A DNA stretch of 64,000 nt from Clostridiales bacterium (GTDB taxonomy: Bacteria; Bacillota; Clostridia; Peptostreptococcales; Anaerovoracaceae): contig QXXF01000002.1 of NCBI GenBank assembly GCA_009911365.1, positions 124,001-188,000 of the forward strand, read 5' to 3'. Below, piece after piece: positions 17,586-26,695 of the stretch. Every line of letters starts with the position of its first letter. Within the stretch, counting starts at the first letter, position 1. The notes beneath the pieces were generated by a model. The model was not told the DNA's origin. It saw only the letters and a list, made by a program, of their open reading frames with translations, and made no database searches. A program made the position numbers and the translations under genes.

Positions 17586-18551
17586 ATGACACCTGTTTTA
17601 TTGATCGCCACTATATTCATCATTATGAGCATGACTGCTGTCACCTTGATCGCAATGATCCTTTCCATGAAAAATAAAAGCGATATGAAAAGCAGCCTGC
17701 GGAACTTGAGCCTTTTTTTGCTGCTGCACCTGGTCTTCGCTTTTCTTTGCTATTATTTCGAGTATAGTTTTTGCAGTGCCTCTCTATTGAAATGCCTTAA
17801 CATTCTTTCAGATGCTTTTTATTTTGGCTTCATTGCTGCATGGCTCCACGCCCTTGCGGCTTTTGCCCCATTTTCTTCCCACAAACCGATCATGAATGTA
17901 AAATGGACCACGCTTTCAATCATCTGTTATGGGATCCTTTCCGAAGGCATCATACTGTTTGCCGGCCGCTATCGCAGCACTGACGGCAGCCTGTGTTTTG
18001 ATCAGGAAATCATCAAAGACTGTGTGATCGCACTGAACGCTATATTCGCCTTAGCTGTCATCTCCATTGGCGCAGCTTCTCTCTTTTTTGCCCTCCGCTC
18101 ACAGGATAAAGGGTTCTACCGCAATGGGGAGCTGGTGTTAAGCGGATTGCTGATCCTTTACATGCTGTGGATCCTCCTCTTTGATTTCATTTCTGTCAAT
18201 GAAATCAAAGGGACTTTTTTCGATCGTATGGTGATGGATCCCATCTTTGTTATCTGCTTTTTTTTGGATATAGCGATTCTGTTTTTTCTTTTCAAAAAAT
18301 CTCCCTTTGAAATCGTCTTGGATGGCCCTGCTCCTGACCGGCAAACGCTTATCAAAGCCTTTGCCAGTGAATTTCACCTGACTAAACGGGAAACAGAAGT
18401 TCTGGCGTGCGTCTGCCAAGGCCTGAACAATCCTGAGATCGCAGAAGCTCTGTTTATTTCCGATAATACTGTAAAGCGGCATATGAACCATATTTTCCAG
18501 AAAACAGAAGTCCGCAGCCGCTATGAATTGATGGCAAAAGTACTGGACTGA
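17586..18551 (+). CDS. Membrane-bound LuxR-type transcriptional regulator
   Basis: About 320 residues. Six or seven hydrophobic helices fill the first 240 residues and a LuxR/NarL helix-turn-helix (LTKRETEVLACVCQGLNNPEIA) fills the last 65. I start at ATG 17586 because GGAGA lies five bases upstream; ATGs at 17574 and 17544 lack a ribosome site, and the latter falls inside a hairpin. One-component membrane regulators of this shape are common in gut Actinobacteria and Clostridia. It lies just after the amidohydrolase lipoprotein gene and may control it. Confidence 0.83.
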   Translation: MTPVLLIATIFIIMSMTAVTLIAMILSMKNKSDMKSSLRNLSLFLLLHLVFAFLCYYFEYSFCSASLLKCLNILSDAFYFGFIAAWLHALAAFAPFSSHKPIMNVKWTTLSIICYGILSEGIILFAGRYRSTDGSLCFDQEIIKDCVIALNAIFALAVISIGAASLFFALRSQDKGFYRNGELVLSGLLILYMLWILLFDFISVNEIKGTFFDRMVMDPIFVICFFLDIAILFFLFKKSPFEIVLDGPAPDRQTLIKAFASEFHLTKRETEVLACVCQGLNNPEIAEALFISDNTVKRHMNHIFQKTEVRSRYELMAKVLD

Positions 18552-18695
18552 ACGGGTATTACCTGCTACAGCTTGCCTTCAGAAAACTCCTGGGATGTTT
18601 TTCTCTATTTCTCGTGCTATAGCGTTCTGAACCTGTTGTCTTAACAACACCATCCCACATCAAATGCGTTTTTTTCTTTCTACAATAAAGGCCAA

Positions 18696-19055
18696 TCACT
18701 GCCCCTGGCCGCCAAAGGTCCTATCATAGGAAACAAAGGCAACTTCTCGCTGATTTCCCGCTTCCTGGTTCAGCTGATAGATACCGGCCTCTTTTGTGAT
18801 GTTCTCCTCTTTCTCATAAACATCCACATTGCCCTTTTCCGCCCGCAGCTCTTGTGAAAGCTCTTCCAGTCGTTTTTCCATGGCCTTTTCTTCCTCCACC
18901 GGCATGCCCCCGGTTTCTGCGCTCATGGCTTTCCTGAGTAGCATCTCGTTTTGCAGCTGCTGCCGCTTGTTTTGCAGTTCCTGGGCTTTATCCTGTTTGT
19001 TTCCCAGCATGGACAAAGGATTAACATAGCCGATTTTTTCCTGTATTGACATCAT
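18696..19055 (-). CDS. Hypothetical coiled-coil protein
   Basis: About 119 residues, not recognised. The centre (roughly residues 20-85) is Gln/Glu/Lys/Leu-rich with heptad spacing and should form a coiled coil; the C-terminus reads VSYDRTFGGQGQ. No signal peptide or membrane segment. GGAGG lies five bases before ATG 19055 (a second ATG follows at once). Stands alone between convergent and terminated neighbours. Confidence 0.6.
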   Translation of the reverse strand: MMSIQEKIGYVNPLSMLGNKQDKAQELQNKRQQLQNEMLLRKAMSAETGGMPVEEEKAMEKRLEELSQELRAEKGNVDVYEKEENITKEAGIYQLNQEAGNQREVAFVSYDRTFGGQGQ

Positions 19056-19120
19056 ACGTCCTCCATTCCGAAAAATCATCCCAAAAGTTCTCACCTTTTA
19101 TATCGGACACATTCTTTCAG

Positions 19121-19150
19121 AAAAAAGAAGGCTTGCGCAACTGGCCCTTC
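19121..19150 (-). terminator. Terminator after the GHKL kinase gene
   Basis: On the minus strand GAAGG...GCCTTC forms a short stem followed by TTTTTT. It lies about 70 bases after the kinase stop at 19222. Stem is short, so efficiency is uncertain. Confidence 0.5.
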
Positions 19151-19221
19151 CTTCCTCGTGAACGGCATTGGCCGCCTCTGGTTTCTCTCTGCGATGCCAA
19201 GTCAGGGCCCCTCTCAAATGG

Positions 19222-20517
19222 TCACCCAGAGCACAACAGCACACTGATGCGAAACATACCCTCGTTTGTTTCCAGCTCCATGGTTCCCTGATATTTCTCT
19301 GCGATAGCCCGGACGTTGCGCAAACCTGTCCCCGGCTTTATCTCCTGTCCCTTGCGTATATCAGCGTGATTGCGCCCTTCGATCACTAAAAAACTCCCTC
19401 TGGCTTTTGTAGTGATCCACAAAACGGGCTCCTGGCAGAGGGCCTTGGCGCAGGCACAGATAGCGTTATCCAGGATGTTGGCGAACACCGCACACAGATT
19501 CAGCGCCTCGCCTTTGAAGCCTTCGGGGATGTCCACGTCCCAGAAAACCTTGATGCCGCTTCGCTGGGCGTGGCCGATCTTTTCCTGCAGCAGCACGTCC
19601 AGGGCCGGTGCTCCTGTTGAGATAGAAAGGGACAGGGGCAGGCGGCTTTCATGAAGCTTTTCCGCAAACTTGGCCGCCTCTTCATAGCACTGCTTTCGCA
19701 GCAGGCCGGACAGCACCAGCAGATGATTGTCCAGGTCATGCTGAAAAGACGCATAAGTTTGGTTCCGCTTTCTGGCTTCTTCCAGATAGGTCTTCTGCCC
19801 TTCCAGCTGCTCTTCCAGCAAGGCCGCTTCCCTCTCATGGCCGCTCAGGGAGATCAGCTGGCAAAAGACTTTGATCATCAGGAGGCAAAGTCCCATGGCT
19901 CCAGTCATGACCAGCACCGCAGTAAGGCTGGCATTCAGTCCAAAGGAGGAAAGATGCGCTGCGAAAGCCGGGCTGTCCAGTCTCAGCCCATAACGGACCG
20001 CCAGCAGGAACGCTGCGCATGGAAGGAGCAAAACATAGAGATACGATGATATGGGCTGGCGCAGAGCCTTCGCATATGTTTTCCAGACCCAGGACAGCAA
20101 CAGAAAAAACAGAACCGCAGATGCCAGTGACAGGAGCATCTGCGCAAGGCCGCCGTAAGCACCCAATTCCACATTGGCGGAAAGGAAGGCCAGGATCACC
20201 GCCATCTCTCCTTCCAGAAACGTATGGAGCGTGAAAACAATGGCCCCTGGGGCCGACAGACGCACCCAGGGGATTTTCAAAAGCAACCGCCCAAAGGCAG
20301 TCAGGCATAAGATATAGAGAAAGAACATGCCTGGGATCTGAAGGCAAAGGGCGCATAGCGTCATGCTGCCGCAGATCACCAGCCACAAAGGAAGGTATCG
20401 CCTGCCCTTGGCTCCATTGACTCGCAGCAAAAAGTCAAAAGCCAGGTAATACATGGCCCCATTGACCAGAAGCCACCAGATAAAAAGAAACCATGGTTCC
20501 TCTAAAAAAGCCGTCAT
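19222..20517 (-). CDS. GHKL sensor histidine kinase, AgrC-like
   Basis: 431 residues: about six membrane helices (1-210), then a cytoplasmic kinase with the AgrC-type H-box QHDLDNHLLV, N-box CAVFANILDNA and G-box GTGLRNVRA. Such kinases sense peptide signals at the membrane and pass phosphate to LytTR regulators. Its start shares one base with the stop of the LytTR gene (TGATG), so they are co-translated. No agrB or agrD gene for a cyclic peptide is visible nearby, so the ligand is unknown. Confidence 0.88.
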   Translation of the reverse strand: MTAFLEEPWFLFIWWLLVNGAMYYLAFDFLLRVNGAKGRRYLPLWLVICGSMTLCALCLQIPGMFFLYILCLTAFGRLLLKIPWVRLSAPGAIVFTLHTFLEGEMAVILAFLSANVELGAYGGLAQMLLSLASAVLFFLLLSWVWKTYAKALRQPISSYLYVLLLPCAAFLLAVRYGLRLDSPAFAAHLSSFGLNASLTAVLVMTGAMGLCLLMIKVFCQLISLSGHEREAALLEEQLEGQKTYLEEARKRNQTYASFQHDLDNHLLVLSGLLRKQCYEEAAKFAEKLHESRLPLSLSISTGAPALDVLLQEKIGHAQRSGIKVFWDVDIPEGFKGEALNLCAVFANILDNAICACAKALCQEPVLWITTKARGSFLVIEGRNHADIRKGQEIKPGTGLRNVRAIAEKYQGTMELETNEGMFRISVLLCSG

Positions 20518-21221
20518 CAGTCCTCTCCTTTCCTGCAGGCCTGTAAGAGCCTGGCCATGAATTCCTGCTGCTTTCGCCGTGAGATCAGCACCTTTCTGCC
20601 TCCAGCCACCACAGCCTGCCCTTCCCGCTTTTCCCTGACAGCGTTCATGTTAACAAGATAGCTCCTGTGACAGCGGAAAAACCGGCTGTCCAGCCTTTTT
20701 TCAAACGCCTCCAGGGTGCCGGAAATTTGAAAGCTCTCTGTCCTGGTGTGGATAAAAACCTGATGATCGAAGACCTCGCAGTAGAGGATGTCCCGCAGCC
20801 TGACCGGAAAAGCCGCATCGCCTTTTGTGATCAAAATGCGCTTCTCGCCGCCTCCCATACGCATTACCGCCTTGTCCATCGCCAGGTATAGCTTTTCCTT
20901 CTTCACCGGTTTCATCAGATAATGGACTGCGTCCAGGTCAAAGGCATGAAACACGTATTCCTTGTAGGAGGTAATAAAGATCACTTGGCTGCCATATCCT
21001 GCGTTTCGCAAACGCTCCGCAGTCTCCATACCGTTTTTTCCTGGAAGCCGGATGTCCATAAGGACAATATCCGGCGCTCTCTTTGCCTCCAGCAATTCCT
21101 CACCGCTGGAAAACATCTCTATTTCTGCCTCAAGGGCTCGCTCCCGCAAATAGCCTTCTGCCATGGCTTTCAGTTCCTGGGCAAAATAAGGCTCGTCTTC
21201 ACAAATAGCACAAAACAGCAT
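20517..21221 (-). CDS. LytTR response regulator, AgrA-like
   Basis: 234 residues from ATG 21221, chosen because AGGAGGTG lies five bases before it; a longer frame starts at 21245 without a ribosome site. Receiver domain with CEDE acidic pair, phosphoacceptor in VLMDIRLPG and Lys in MKPVKK; C-terminal LytTR DNA-binding domain from about residue 135. Partner of the GHKL kinase encoded directly downstream. Confidence 0.9.
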   Translation of the reverse strand: MLFCAICEDEPYFAQELKAMAEGYLRERALEAEIEMFSSGEELLEAKRAPDIVLMDIRLPGKNGMETAERLRNAGYGSQVIFITSYKEYVFHAFDLDAVHYLMKPVKKEKLYLAMDKAVMRMGGGEKRILITKGDAAFPVRLRDILYCEVFDHQVFIHTRTESFQISGTLEAFEKRLDSRFFRCHRSYLVNMNAVREKREGQAVVAGGRKVLISRRKQQEFMARLLQACRKGED

Positions 21222-21367
21222 CCCCCACCTCCTGATTTCCCGCAAGTGTCCCTTTACTGGCTCACTTCATGCCTTTATTGTAACAGGCTGACGGACCAAT
21301 GGCTACTGGCTCTGGAGGTTTCTTGCGCCAATGGCCGGATTTGTTTCGTCAATGGCAAACTTTTTTA

Positions 21368-22186
21368 TCAAAGACTCCTGTCCCGCAAATACTCTTCCAG
21401 ACAAACACCCTGCCTCAATATCTCTTTTGCCGCCTTTTTTCCCACATACCGGTAGTGCCACGGCTCGTAATTGATCCCTGTGATATCTTTTTTCTCCTTT
21501 GGGTAACGCAGGATGAATCCATATTCGTGACAATGAACCATTAACCACTTTTGCTCTGGTGTTCGCGCTTGCTTCTCGTCCAAACTCTGATACTTTGACG
21601 AAACGATATCCAGAGCAAGGCCGCTCTGATGCTCACTGGTGCCTGGGGCAGCTACCCACCTGCCGGCTTCCTGCTTTGCCTGTTTTTTAGAATATCCCCT
21701 TGCCAGGTATTTATCTACCAGATTCTGATACAAGGTTCGCTGTTTTTCTTCCGTGCGATAGGATGAACAGATGATGGGAGACAATCCTTCGGCCCGAGCC
21801 GCATCCATCATAGCCTGAAGATCCGCATATGCCCGCCGATCAATAGCGTGCCCACCCGGCAGCTTCGCCAAATCCACCGAAAAATCTTCGGGCAGTTTGT
21901 TCCACGGATTGACAAGCAGCAAATTCCAATTTGACTCTTTCGTCTGCGCTTCGGTAAACTTTGAGGAAGCACTGGCTGACTTCTTTTTTTCAGATTGATT
22001 GGCCTGTTCCGTTGTCTTCTCCTCCAGCCTCTTGATTTTGAGTTCTTGATTTTTTACAGAAGCTTGCTGCGCCACCCCTTTGGTATTATCGCCCGCCGCT
22101 GCTTGCGCACAGCATCCCCCTGCGATCAAAGCGCATGCCAATATGAGTACCGCCGCATTTGTTCTTTTCCTTGATTTTTCTTTCAT
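21368..22186 (-). CDS. VanY-like D-alanyl-D-alanine carboxypeptidase (M15B) lipoprotein
   Basis: 272 residues. N-terminal helix ends at GGC (Cys25), a probable lipobox. A Lys/Glu-rich linker (40-80) precedes the M15B domain: SSYRTEEKQ, SEHQSGLALD with zinc ligands His186 and Asp193, Glu241 and His244 in EPWHYRYVG. It should trim terminal D-Ala from peptidoglycan stems outside the membrane. It lies 97 bases after the membrane protein of the VanRS-like operon, giving a regulator-kinase-carboxypeptidase order like vanR-vanS-vanY, but no vanH/A/X ligase genes are present. Confidence 0.88.
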   Translation of the reverse strand: MKEKSRKRTNAAVLILACALIAGGCCAQAAAGDNTKGVAQQASVKNQELKIKRLEEKTTEQANQSEKKKSASASSKFTEAQTKESNWNLLLVNPWNKLPEDFSVDLAKLPGGHAIDRRAYADLQAMMDAARAEGLSPIICSSYRTEEKQRTLYQNLVDKYLARGYSKKQAKQEAGRWVAAPGTSEHQSGLALDIVSSKYQSLDEKQARTPEQKWLMVHCHEYGFILRYPKEKKDITGINYEPWHYRYVGKKAAKEILRQGVCLEEYLRDRSL

Positions 22187-22283
22187 AATATACTCCTTTC
22201 ATTCTTTTGTTAGGATCATATCAAGGATATGTTTCCATCCGCACACGGAATTGTATCATTTTCGCATCATGTTAACCGTGCTT

Positions 22284-23045
22284 CTAATCTGCCTCCACTA
22301 CCTCTACACTTCTGTCAACCGCATCGCTTTTATACTCTATCTGTTTCTTATCATCAAAAACAAGCGCAAGATGGATCCGTTTCTTTGTGTACTCGCCTTT
22401 TACTGTGACATTGTTTTTTTGCATAGAATCCCCTTTGGAAAAAGCGTTCAAATACTGAAGAAATCCCTTCTCGTTTATGTCTGAGGAAAAGATGAGGCTC
22501 GCTTTCTTAGAAACATCGAACAAGATCGTCACTTCATACAGCGCTGATGTCTCTGCGTCCATATGGGCATATACACTGAAATTTGGATATTCCACACAAA
22601 GATACCAGGTGCTGACGCCTGATTCCAGTTGGGCGTTGTCTTGCCAATAAATGATCTTGCTGCTTTCTGCTCGCCGCATGGCGGTAAAATCAAGAGAAGG
22701 CAGCGCATGATGCTTTTTTATCGCAGTTAACTGCTCTTCCATGGTTCGAATCAGCTCTTCCTTTGCCTGCTTGGAGAAAAAGGCGGAGTCTGTCTCTGTC
22801 ATTACCTTGACATAGGAAAACTGCCGGATGCATCTGATCCTATCCCACATGGACTCCTGAGAAGCGCTGATCTTTCCAGCTGGCTGATCATCCGCTTCAT
22901 TAGGCGAAAGCACCACCTTGTTCATCAGGCTGCTGCTCTGCTCATCAGCCAAAATCAGAGGAGTCGCCGCAATTAAGATCAAAACCATGAATAGCAGTAA
23001 GATCTCGACCCATTGCTTTTGTTTCCGCATATCATCGCACTTCAT
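22284..23045 (-). CDS. Membrane-anchored protein of unknown function, kinase-linked
   Basis: 253 residues, not recognised. One N-terminal helix (about 13-33) and an extracytoplasmic domain rich in beta-type sequence (WYLCVEYPNFSVYAHMD, ALYEVTILFDVS). The start lies 14 bases inside the end of the histidine kinase gene and the next gene is vanY-like, so it is co-transcribed. Co-encoded single-pass proteins of this kind often modulate the kinase; that role here is inference. Confidence 0.65.
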   Translation of the reverse strand: MKCDDMRKQKQWVEILLLFMVLILIAATPLILADEQSSSLMNKVVLSPNEADDQPAGKISASQESMWDRIRCIRQFSYVKVMTETDSAFFSKQAKEELIRTMEEQLTAIKKHHALPSLDFTAMRRAESSKIIYWQDNAQLESGVSTWYLCVEYPNFSVYAHMDAETSALYEVTILFDVSKKASLIFSSDINEKGFLQYLNAFSKGDSMQKNNVTVKGEYTKKRIHLALVFDDKKQIEYKSDAVDRSVEVVEAD

Positions 23046-24465
23046 ATTCTTCCCCTTTTATAGTGATCATGGCTGTCGTTCCCGCATTTAATCGACTATC
23101 GAACGCAAACCCAAAGCCATGGAGCCGCAGGATCTCATCACAAATAGCCAGTCCTAGCCCCACGCTTCCCTGTTTTCCCACTCTCGATCCATCCACCATG
23201 TAAAACGCATCTTTGATCTTATCCAGCTCTTTCTGCTCCATCCCTACCCCTGAATCCTCGATACGTACTAAATAGCCGTCTTCCTGCTTGGTTCCCGTGA
23301 TTTTGATGGTGCCTCCCGGCTCCAAAGCTTTCCTGGCATTGTCCATCAAGTTGATAAACACGGTTTTCATCAGACCCGCTTCCATCAAAAACACCCTGTC
23401 TTCCACCTGGCATTCCCAGGAAACCCCTGCTTCTGACCACTGAGGTTTCACAATGACCGCTACTTCTTCAAACATCCGCTTCATGGAAACAGGTTGAAAC
23501 TGAATTTTTTTCTTTTTCAATACGATCAGATCCAGAAGGCGCATTGAAATATTTTCCAGTCTTTTGCCTTCTGAAAAAATATAATTCGCACAGCAAATCC
23601 TTTGATCCATGGGTAAGTCTTTTTGCCTCAGCAGATCCGCATATCCAATGACAGAGGTGAGTGGTGTCTTTAATTCATGGGAAAAGGAAGCGACAAATCT
23701 CTCCTTTCGCTCTGCCGCTTCCTCCAGCTGATCGATCTTTCCTTGTAATTGTTCTGCCATTTTATTGAAATTTTCAGAAAGGATGTCGATCTCATCTCTA
23801 CCTTTTGATAAAGCCCGCTTCTCCAAATCTCCTCCTGCGATGGCTTTAGCCACTTTTGTCAGATCCACGATCTTACGCACTAACAGTTTTGATAGGAAAA
23901 AAGTGAGAATGCCAGTGACAACCATCATGATCATCACGCTCTTTACTAGGGTTTCATATTGCTTTTTTCTGCTGTGAAAAACCCGGGTCACATCCCGCAT
24001 GGTTTCCACATAAAACACATGCTCCAAATACGACACTGGTCGTATGGCCTGGATATACACACCTTGATCCGTGTCTTTCAGGGACCACCCCCGCTTTACT
24101 TCCTTTAGCTGAGAGATCATGCTCTTTTCCAGGTTTTCCGGCAGAGAAGAAAAAAGCGGTTCTCCTGTTTCATCCATAACGCCAAAAGCGATCTTCTGAT
24201 TCATGTTGTGGATGCTGGTGAACTGAGCCAGTCTGGCAATAGAGCCTTCTAAGGATCCGTTTTCTGTTTCTCCAAACGTCCATCGGACCTCTTTGAGCTC
24301 CGATGCCAAGGAATAGTGGACTAAGTCGCCATAATCCTGCGCTGTTTTTACTTCGCTTTTCAGCTGAGCACGAAAATCCGCATTGATCAAAAAATAGCCG
24401 CTCACTGTCACACAGATGGTACTGATGAACATGGCAGAAAAAAAGATTTTCCAAAACAGCTTCAA
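23032..24465 (-). CDS. Sensor histidine kinase with HAMP domain
   Basis: 477 residues: helix at 8-28, extracytoplasmic sensor to about 180, second helix near 180-200, HAMP (LLVRKIVDLTKVAKAIAGGD), HisKA with FSHELKTPLTS, and HATPase_c with N-box NLMDNARKA and G-box VGLGLAICDE. Its ATG overlaps the regulator stop by four bases (ATGA). Together with the OmpR-type regulator and the VanY-like enzyme it resembles a cell-wall stress sensing system. Confidence 0.9.
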   Translation of the reverse strand: MKLFWKIFFSAMFISTICVTVSGYFLINADFRAQLKSEVKTAQDYGDLVHYSLASELKEVRWTFGETENGSLEGSIARLAQFTSIHNMNQKIAFGVMDETGEPLFSSLPENLEKSMISQLKEVKRGWSLKDTDQGVYIQAIRPVSYLEHVFYVETMRDVTRVFHSRKKQYETLVKSVMIMMVVTGILTFFLSKLLVRKIVDLTKVAKAIAGGDLEKRALSKGRDEIDILSENFNKMAEQLQGKIDQLEEAAERKERFVASFSHELKTPLTSVIGYADLLRQKDLPMDQRICCANYIFSEGKRLENISMRLLDLIVLKKKKIQFQPVSMKRMFEEVAVIVKPQWSEAGVSWECQVEDRVFLMEAGLMKTVFINLMDNARKALEPGGTIKITGTKQEDGYLVRIEDSGVGMEQKELDKIKDAFYMVDGSRVGKQGSVGLGLAICDEILRLHGFGFAFDSRLNAGTTAMITIKGEEYEVR

Positions 24466-25121
24466 TCCTGTACCTCCAGTCGATATCCCACTTTATAGAC
24501 GGAGATCAGTTGTTTGTCTAAATCCAGCTTTCTCCTCAAACGTTGCACATGAAGGTCCACTGTTCGGCTATCGCCTAAATAGTCGCTTTTCCAAACCTTT
24601 GTATAAATCTGGCTCCGATATAAGGCCTTGTTTTTATTCTGCATGAAATAAAGAAGCAGGTCAAATTCTTTTGCCGTCAAGTCCACTGGCCGATCATTTT
24701 TTGTGACGATCCTGGCCTCCACATCAAGATGTATGGAATCAAAATCTAAGTTTTTTTGTCCGTTCTGAAAGCGGCGCAGAACCGTCTCCACCCTTGCCAC
24801 AAGTTCTAGGATTTCAAAGGGCTTAGCAATATAATCCTCAGCTCCGGCTTTCAGCCCCTTTACTTTATCTGCCACATCTGATTTTGCGGTCAGGAAAATA
24901 ACGGGGATCTCACAGCATCTCATGTACTCTAACAGTTCGTAGCCATTGATCTTAGGCAGCATGATATCCAGAATCGCTAGGTCAAAATTCTCCTGCTCTA
25001 CCAAGTCTGCCGCCTCCTTGCCGTCCCCAGCGCAAACGCACTGATAGCCTTCGCTCATCAAGCTCATTTTTATCAAGTCAGAAATCGGTCTTTCATCTTC
25101 TGCGATCAGTATCTTTGTCAT
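24462..25121 (-). CDS. OmpR/PhoB-type response regulator, VanR-like
   Basis: 219 residues from ATG 25121, preceded by AGGAGG; a longer frame starts at 25178 without a ribosome site. Receiver domain with AEDE, phosphoacceptor in LAILDIMLPKING and KPF; winged-helix domain from about 125 (LTAKEFDLLLYFMQNKN, RTVDLHVQRLRRKL). First gene of the four-gene unit ending in the VanY-like enzyme. Confidence 0.92.
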   Translation of the reverse strand: MTKILIAEDERPISDLIKMSLMSEGYQCVCAGDGKEAADLVEQENFDLAILDIMLPKINGYELLEYMRCCEIPVIFLTAKSDVADKVKGLKAGAEDYIAKPFEILELVARVETVLRRFQNGQKNLDFDSIHLDVEARIVTKNDRPVDLTAKEFDLLLYFMQNKNKALYRSQIYTKVWKSDYLGDSRTVDLHVQRLRRKLDLDKQLISVYKVGYRLEVQD

Positions 25122-25569
25122 TTGTCTCCTCCTATCATCGCTTGCATATGGCGGATCCACCTGACGGATCATGGCCATGCCTCATGCGAAAAGTTTACAA
25201 AATCATTGTATCATAGTTGTATCCTTTGCTGGTGAAGGGACGGAAAAAACGCACCTGGGCATGTTCATCAATGCCGCAAGTGCATTTTTCATTTGTTATA
25301 CGTATCTCATCTTTACATTTTCGTCTCTTTTTTCTTTTACAAGAAATTGATCTAATCATCTATTTGGATGATCTAAAAAGCCACCCTAGCCTGTTCTAAT
25401 GGAGCAATCTGATCAACTCACCTCTGCTGCCATGGCTTTGAGTGTGGATATGGACATGAACACGGCTCGCAGAATCTTCCCTATTCCCTAGTCAACTAAC
25501 AGAAAATTTCAGTTGCGAAGGGGTCTGTTGTTGGATATAATTGAAAGTGATTTGTGTGAGGTGAAAGCG
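25122..25569. other. Divergent intergenic region, no clear gene
   Basis: Between the VanR-like gene (minus) and the AEC transporter (plus). It holds a hairpin at 25251-25283 and an open frame of 30 codons (25399-25491) without a ribosome site whose product looks like a gene scrap. No convincing sigmaA promoter was found by eye on either strand. Confidence 0.5.
25244..25290 (-). terminator. Hairpin with T-run, possible leader attenuator or orphan terminator
   Basis: GCAC...GGCAT (25251-25265) pairs with ATGCC...GTGC (25271-25283). On the minus strand TTTTTT follows; on the plus strand ATTTTTC follows. No gene ends here: both neighbours start away from it. It may attenuate the VanR-like operon or end a small RNA. 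Confidence 0.5.
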
Positions 25570-26493
25570 TTGTTAAATGGAATCATCAGTGTTTTAGTCG
25601 TGTTCGTCATCCTGGGAGTAGGATTTTATTTCACAAAAAAAGAAAAGTGGCCGGAAAACACCAATAAAGTATTTTCCACCACTGTGGTAAAAATCGCCGC
25701 ACCTGCCTTGGCTATCGTCAGCATCGAAAACCGCTTCACCCCTGAGATGCTCAGGGCAGCTTTTTGGAATCTGCTGGCAATCGCCGCCAGCTTATTTTTC
25801 ATGTATTTCCTGGGAAAACTGCTGGCCAGTCTCCTGAAGCTTTCGCCGAAAAAGCGGGCTGTCTTTGAAACCACGTTTACCTTCAACAATTCTATGTTCA
25901 TCGGCCTTCCCATCAATCGGATCGTTTTCGGAGCCGAAGGTTTGCCCTATCTTTTTACCTTTTATCTGGTGACCATCGTCATGTTTTGGAGTTTAGGGGC
26001 CTACACGCTGAGCAAAGCCTCTGATATGGCTGAAAAGTCTTTCTCCGTGAAAAAGATTTTCAGCCCTGGCCTTGTGGGGGTGCTGATCGGCTGCGCTCTG
26101 GCAGAGCTGCGGTGGCATCTGCCCCTGGTTTTGGAAACTTCCCTGACTTATCTGGGCGAGCTTTGCGTGCCCCTTTCTCTGCTGGTGATCGGGTCTAATC
26201 TGGCCCGGTCCTTTTCCATGGGAAAGCCGAAGATCACTTTCGATCAAGTGCTGATCATGGCCGGAAAGTTTGTGATTCACCCCTTACTGGTCTGGGGCGT
26301 TTTTTCTCTGCTGGGAGTTCAAGGTCTGCCTCTCAAAGTCTTCATCCTCACCGCTTCTCTGCCCTGTCACGCTCAGACAGCGATCATGGCGGAGTATTAT
26401 GATTTGGAAGGGCAGTATGCTTCTAATCTGGTGAGTCTGTCCACCCTGATCAGCTTGGTGACAATCCCCATCTATGCAGGGGTATTGCTCTGA
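25570..26493 (+). CDS. AEC family (auxin efflux carrier type) transporter
   Basis: 307 residues, ten predicted membrane helices in two halves; VFETTFTFNNSMFIGLPI is the family's conserved central motif. Members export organic acids or other small metabolites. I choose TTG 25570 because GAGGTGA lies six bases upstream; the frame extends to 25513 and GTG 25561 is possible. Single gene with its own terminator. Confidence 0.85.
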   Translation: MLNGIISVLVVFVILGVGFYFTKKEKWPENTNKVFSTTVVKIAAPALAIVSIENRFTPEMLRAAFWNLLAIAASLFFMYFLGKLLASLLKLSPKKRAVFETTFTFNNSMFIGLPINRIVFGAEGLPYLFTFYLVTIVMFWSLGAYTLSKASDMAEKSFSVKKIFSPGLVGVLIGCALAELRWHLPLVLETSLTYLGELCVPLSLLVIGSNLARSFSMGKPKITFDQVLIMAGKFVIHPLLVWGVFSLLGVQGLPLKVFILTASLPCHAQTAIMAEYYDLEGQYASNLVSLSTLISLVTIPIYAGVLL

Positions 26494-26563
26494 AAGCAAG
26501 GACAGGGAAGAGTCGAGCCAATTGTATGGCCTCGTTATTAGCTCGAAAGCTTATTGATGGAAA

Positions 26564-26591
26564 AGAGCGGTGGCAAGCCCGCTCTCGTTTT
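26564..26591 (+). terminator. Terminator of the AEC transporter gene
   Basis: Perfect stem AGAGCGG/CCGCTCT (26564-26585) followed by CGTTTT. Lies 70 bases after the stop codon. Confidence 0.8.
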
Positions 26592-26695
26592 CCCCTGGAC
26601 TAATTCTAATGTCCGCTAAGTCCATTACTTCCACCGCTTTATACTCCTTTAACATTCACTAAAACCTTACTTTTCCATAAGCCATCTGCCTATCA

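Noticed and set aside
19222-21221. Full Agr quorum-sensing locus
   Set aside because: No agrB-like membrane protease or agrD-like peptide frame was found on either side of the kinase-regulator pair.
21368-25121. Complete vancomycin resistance cluster
   Set aside because: No vanH, D-Ala-D-Lac/Ser ligase or vanX/vanT gene is present; only regulator, kinase and carboxypeptidase.
25399-25491. 30-codon plus-strand frame upstream of the AEC gene
   Set aside because: Good start codon but no ribosome site and no recognisable product; treated as a scrap.
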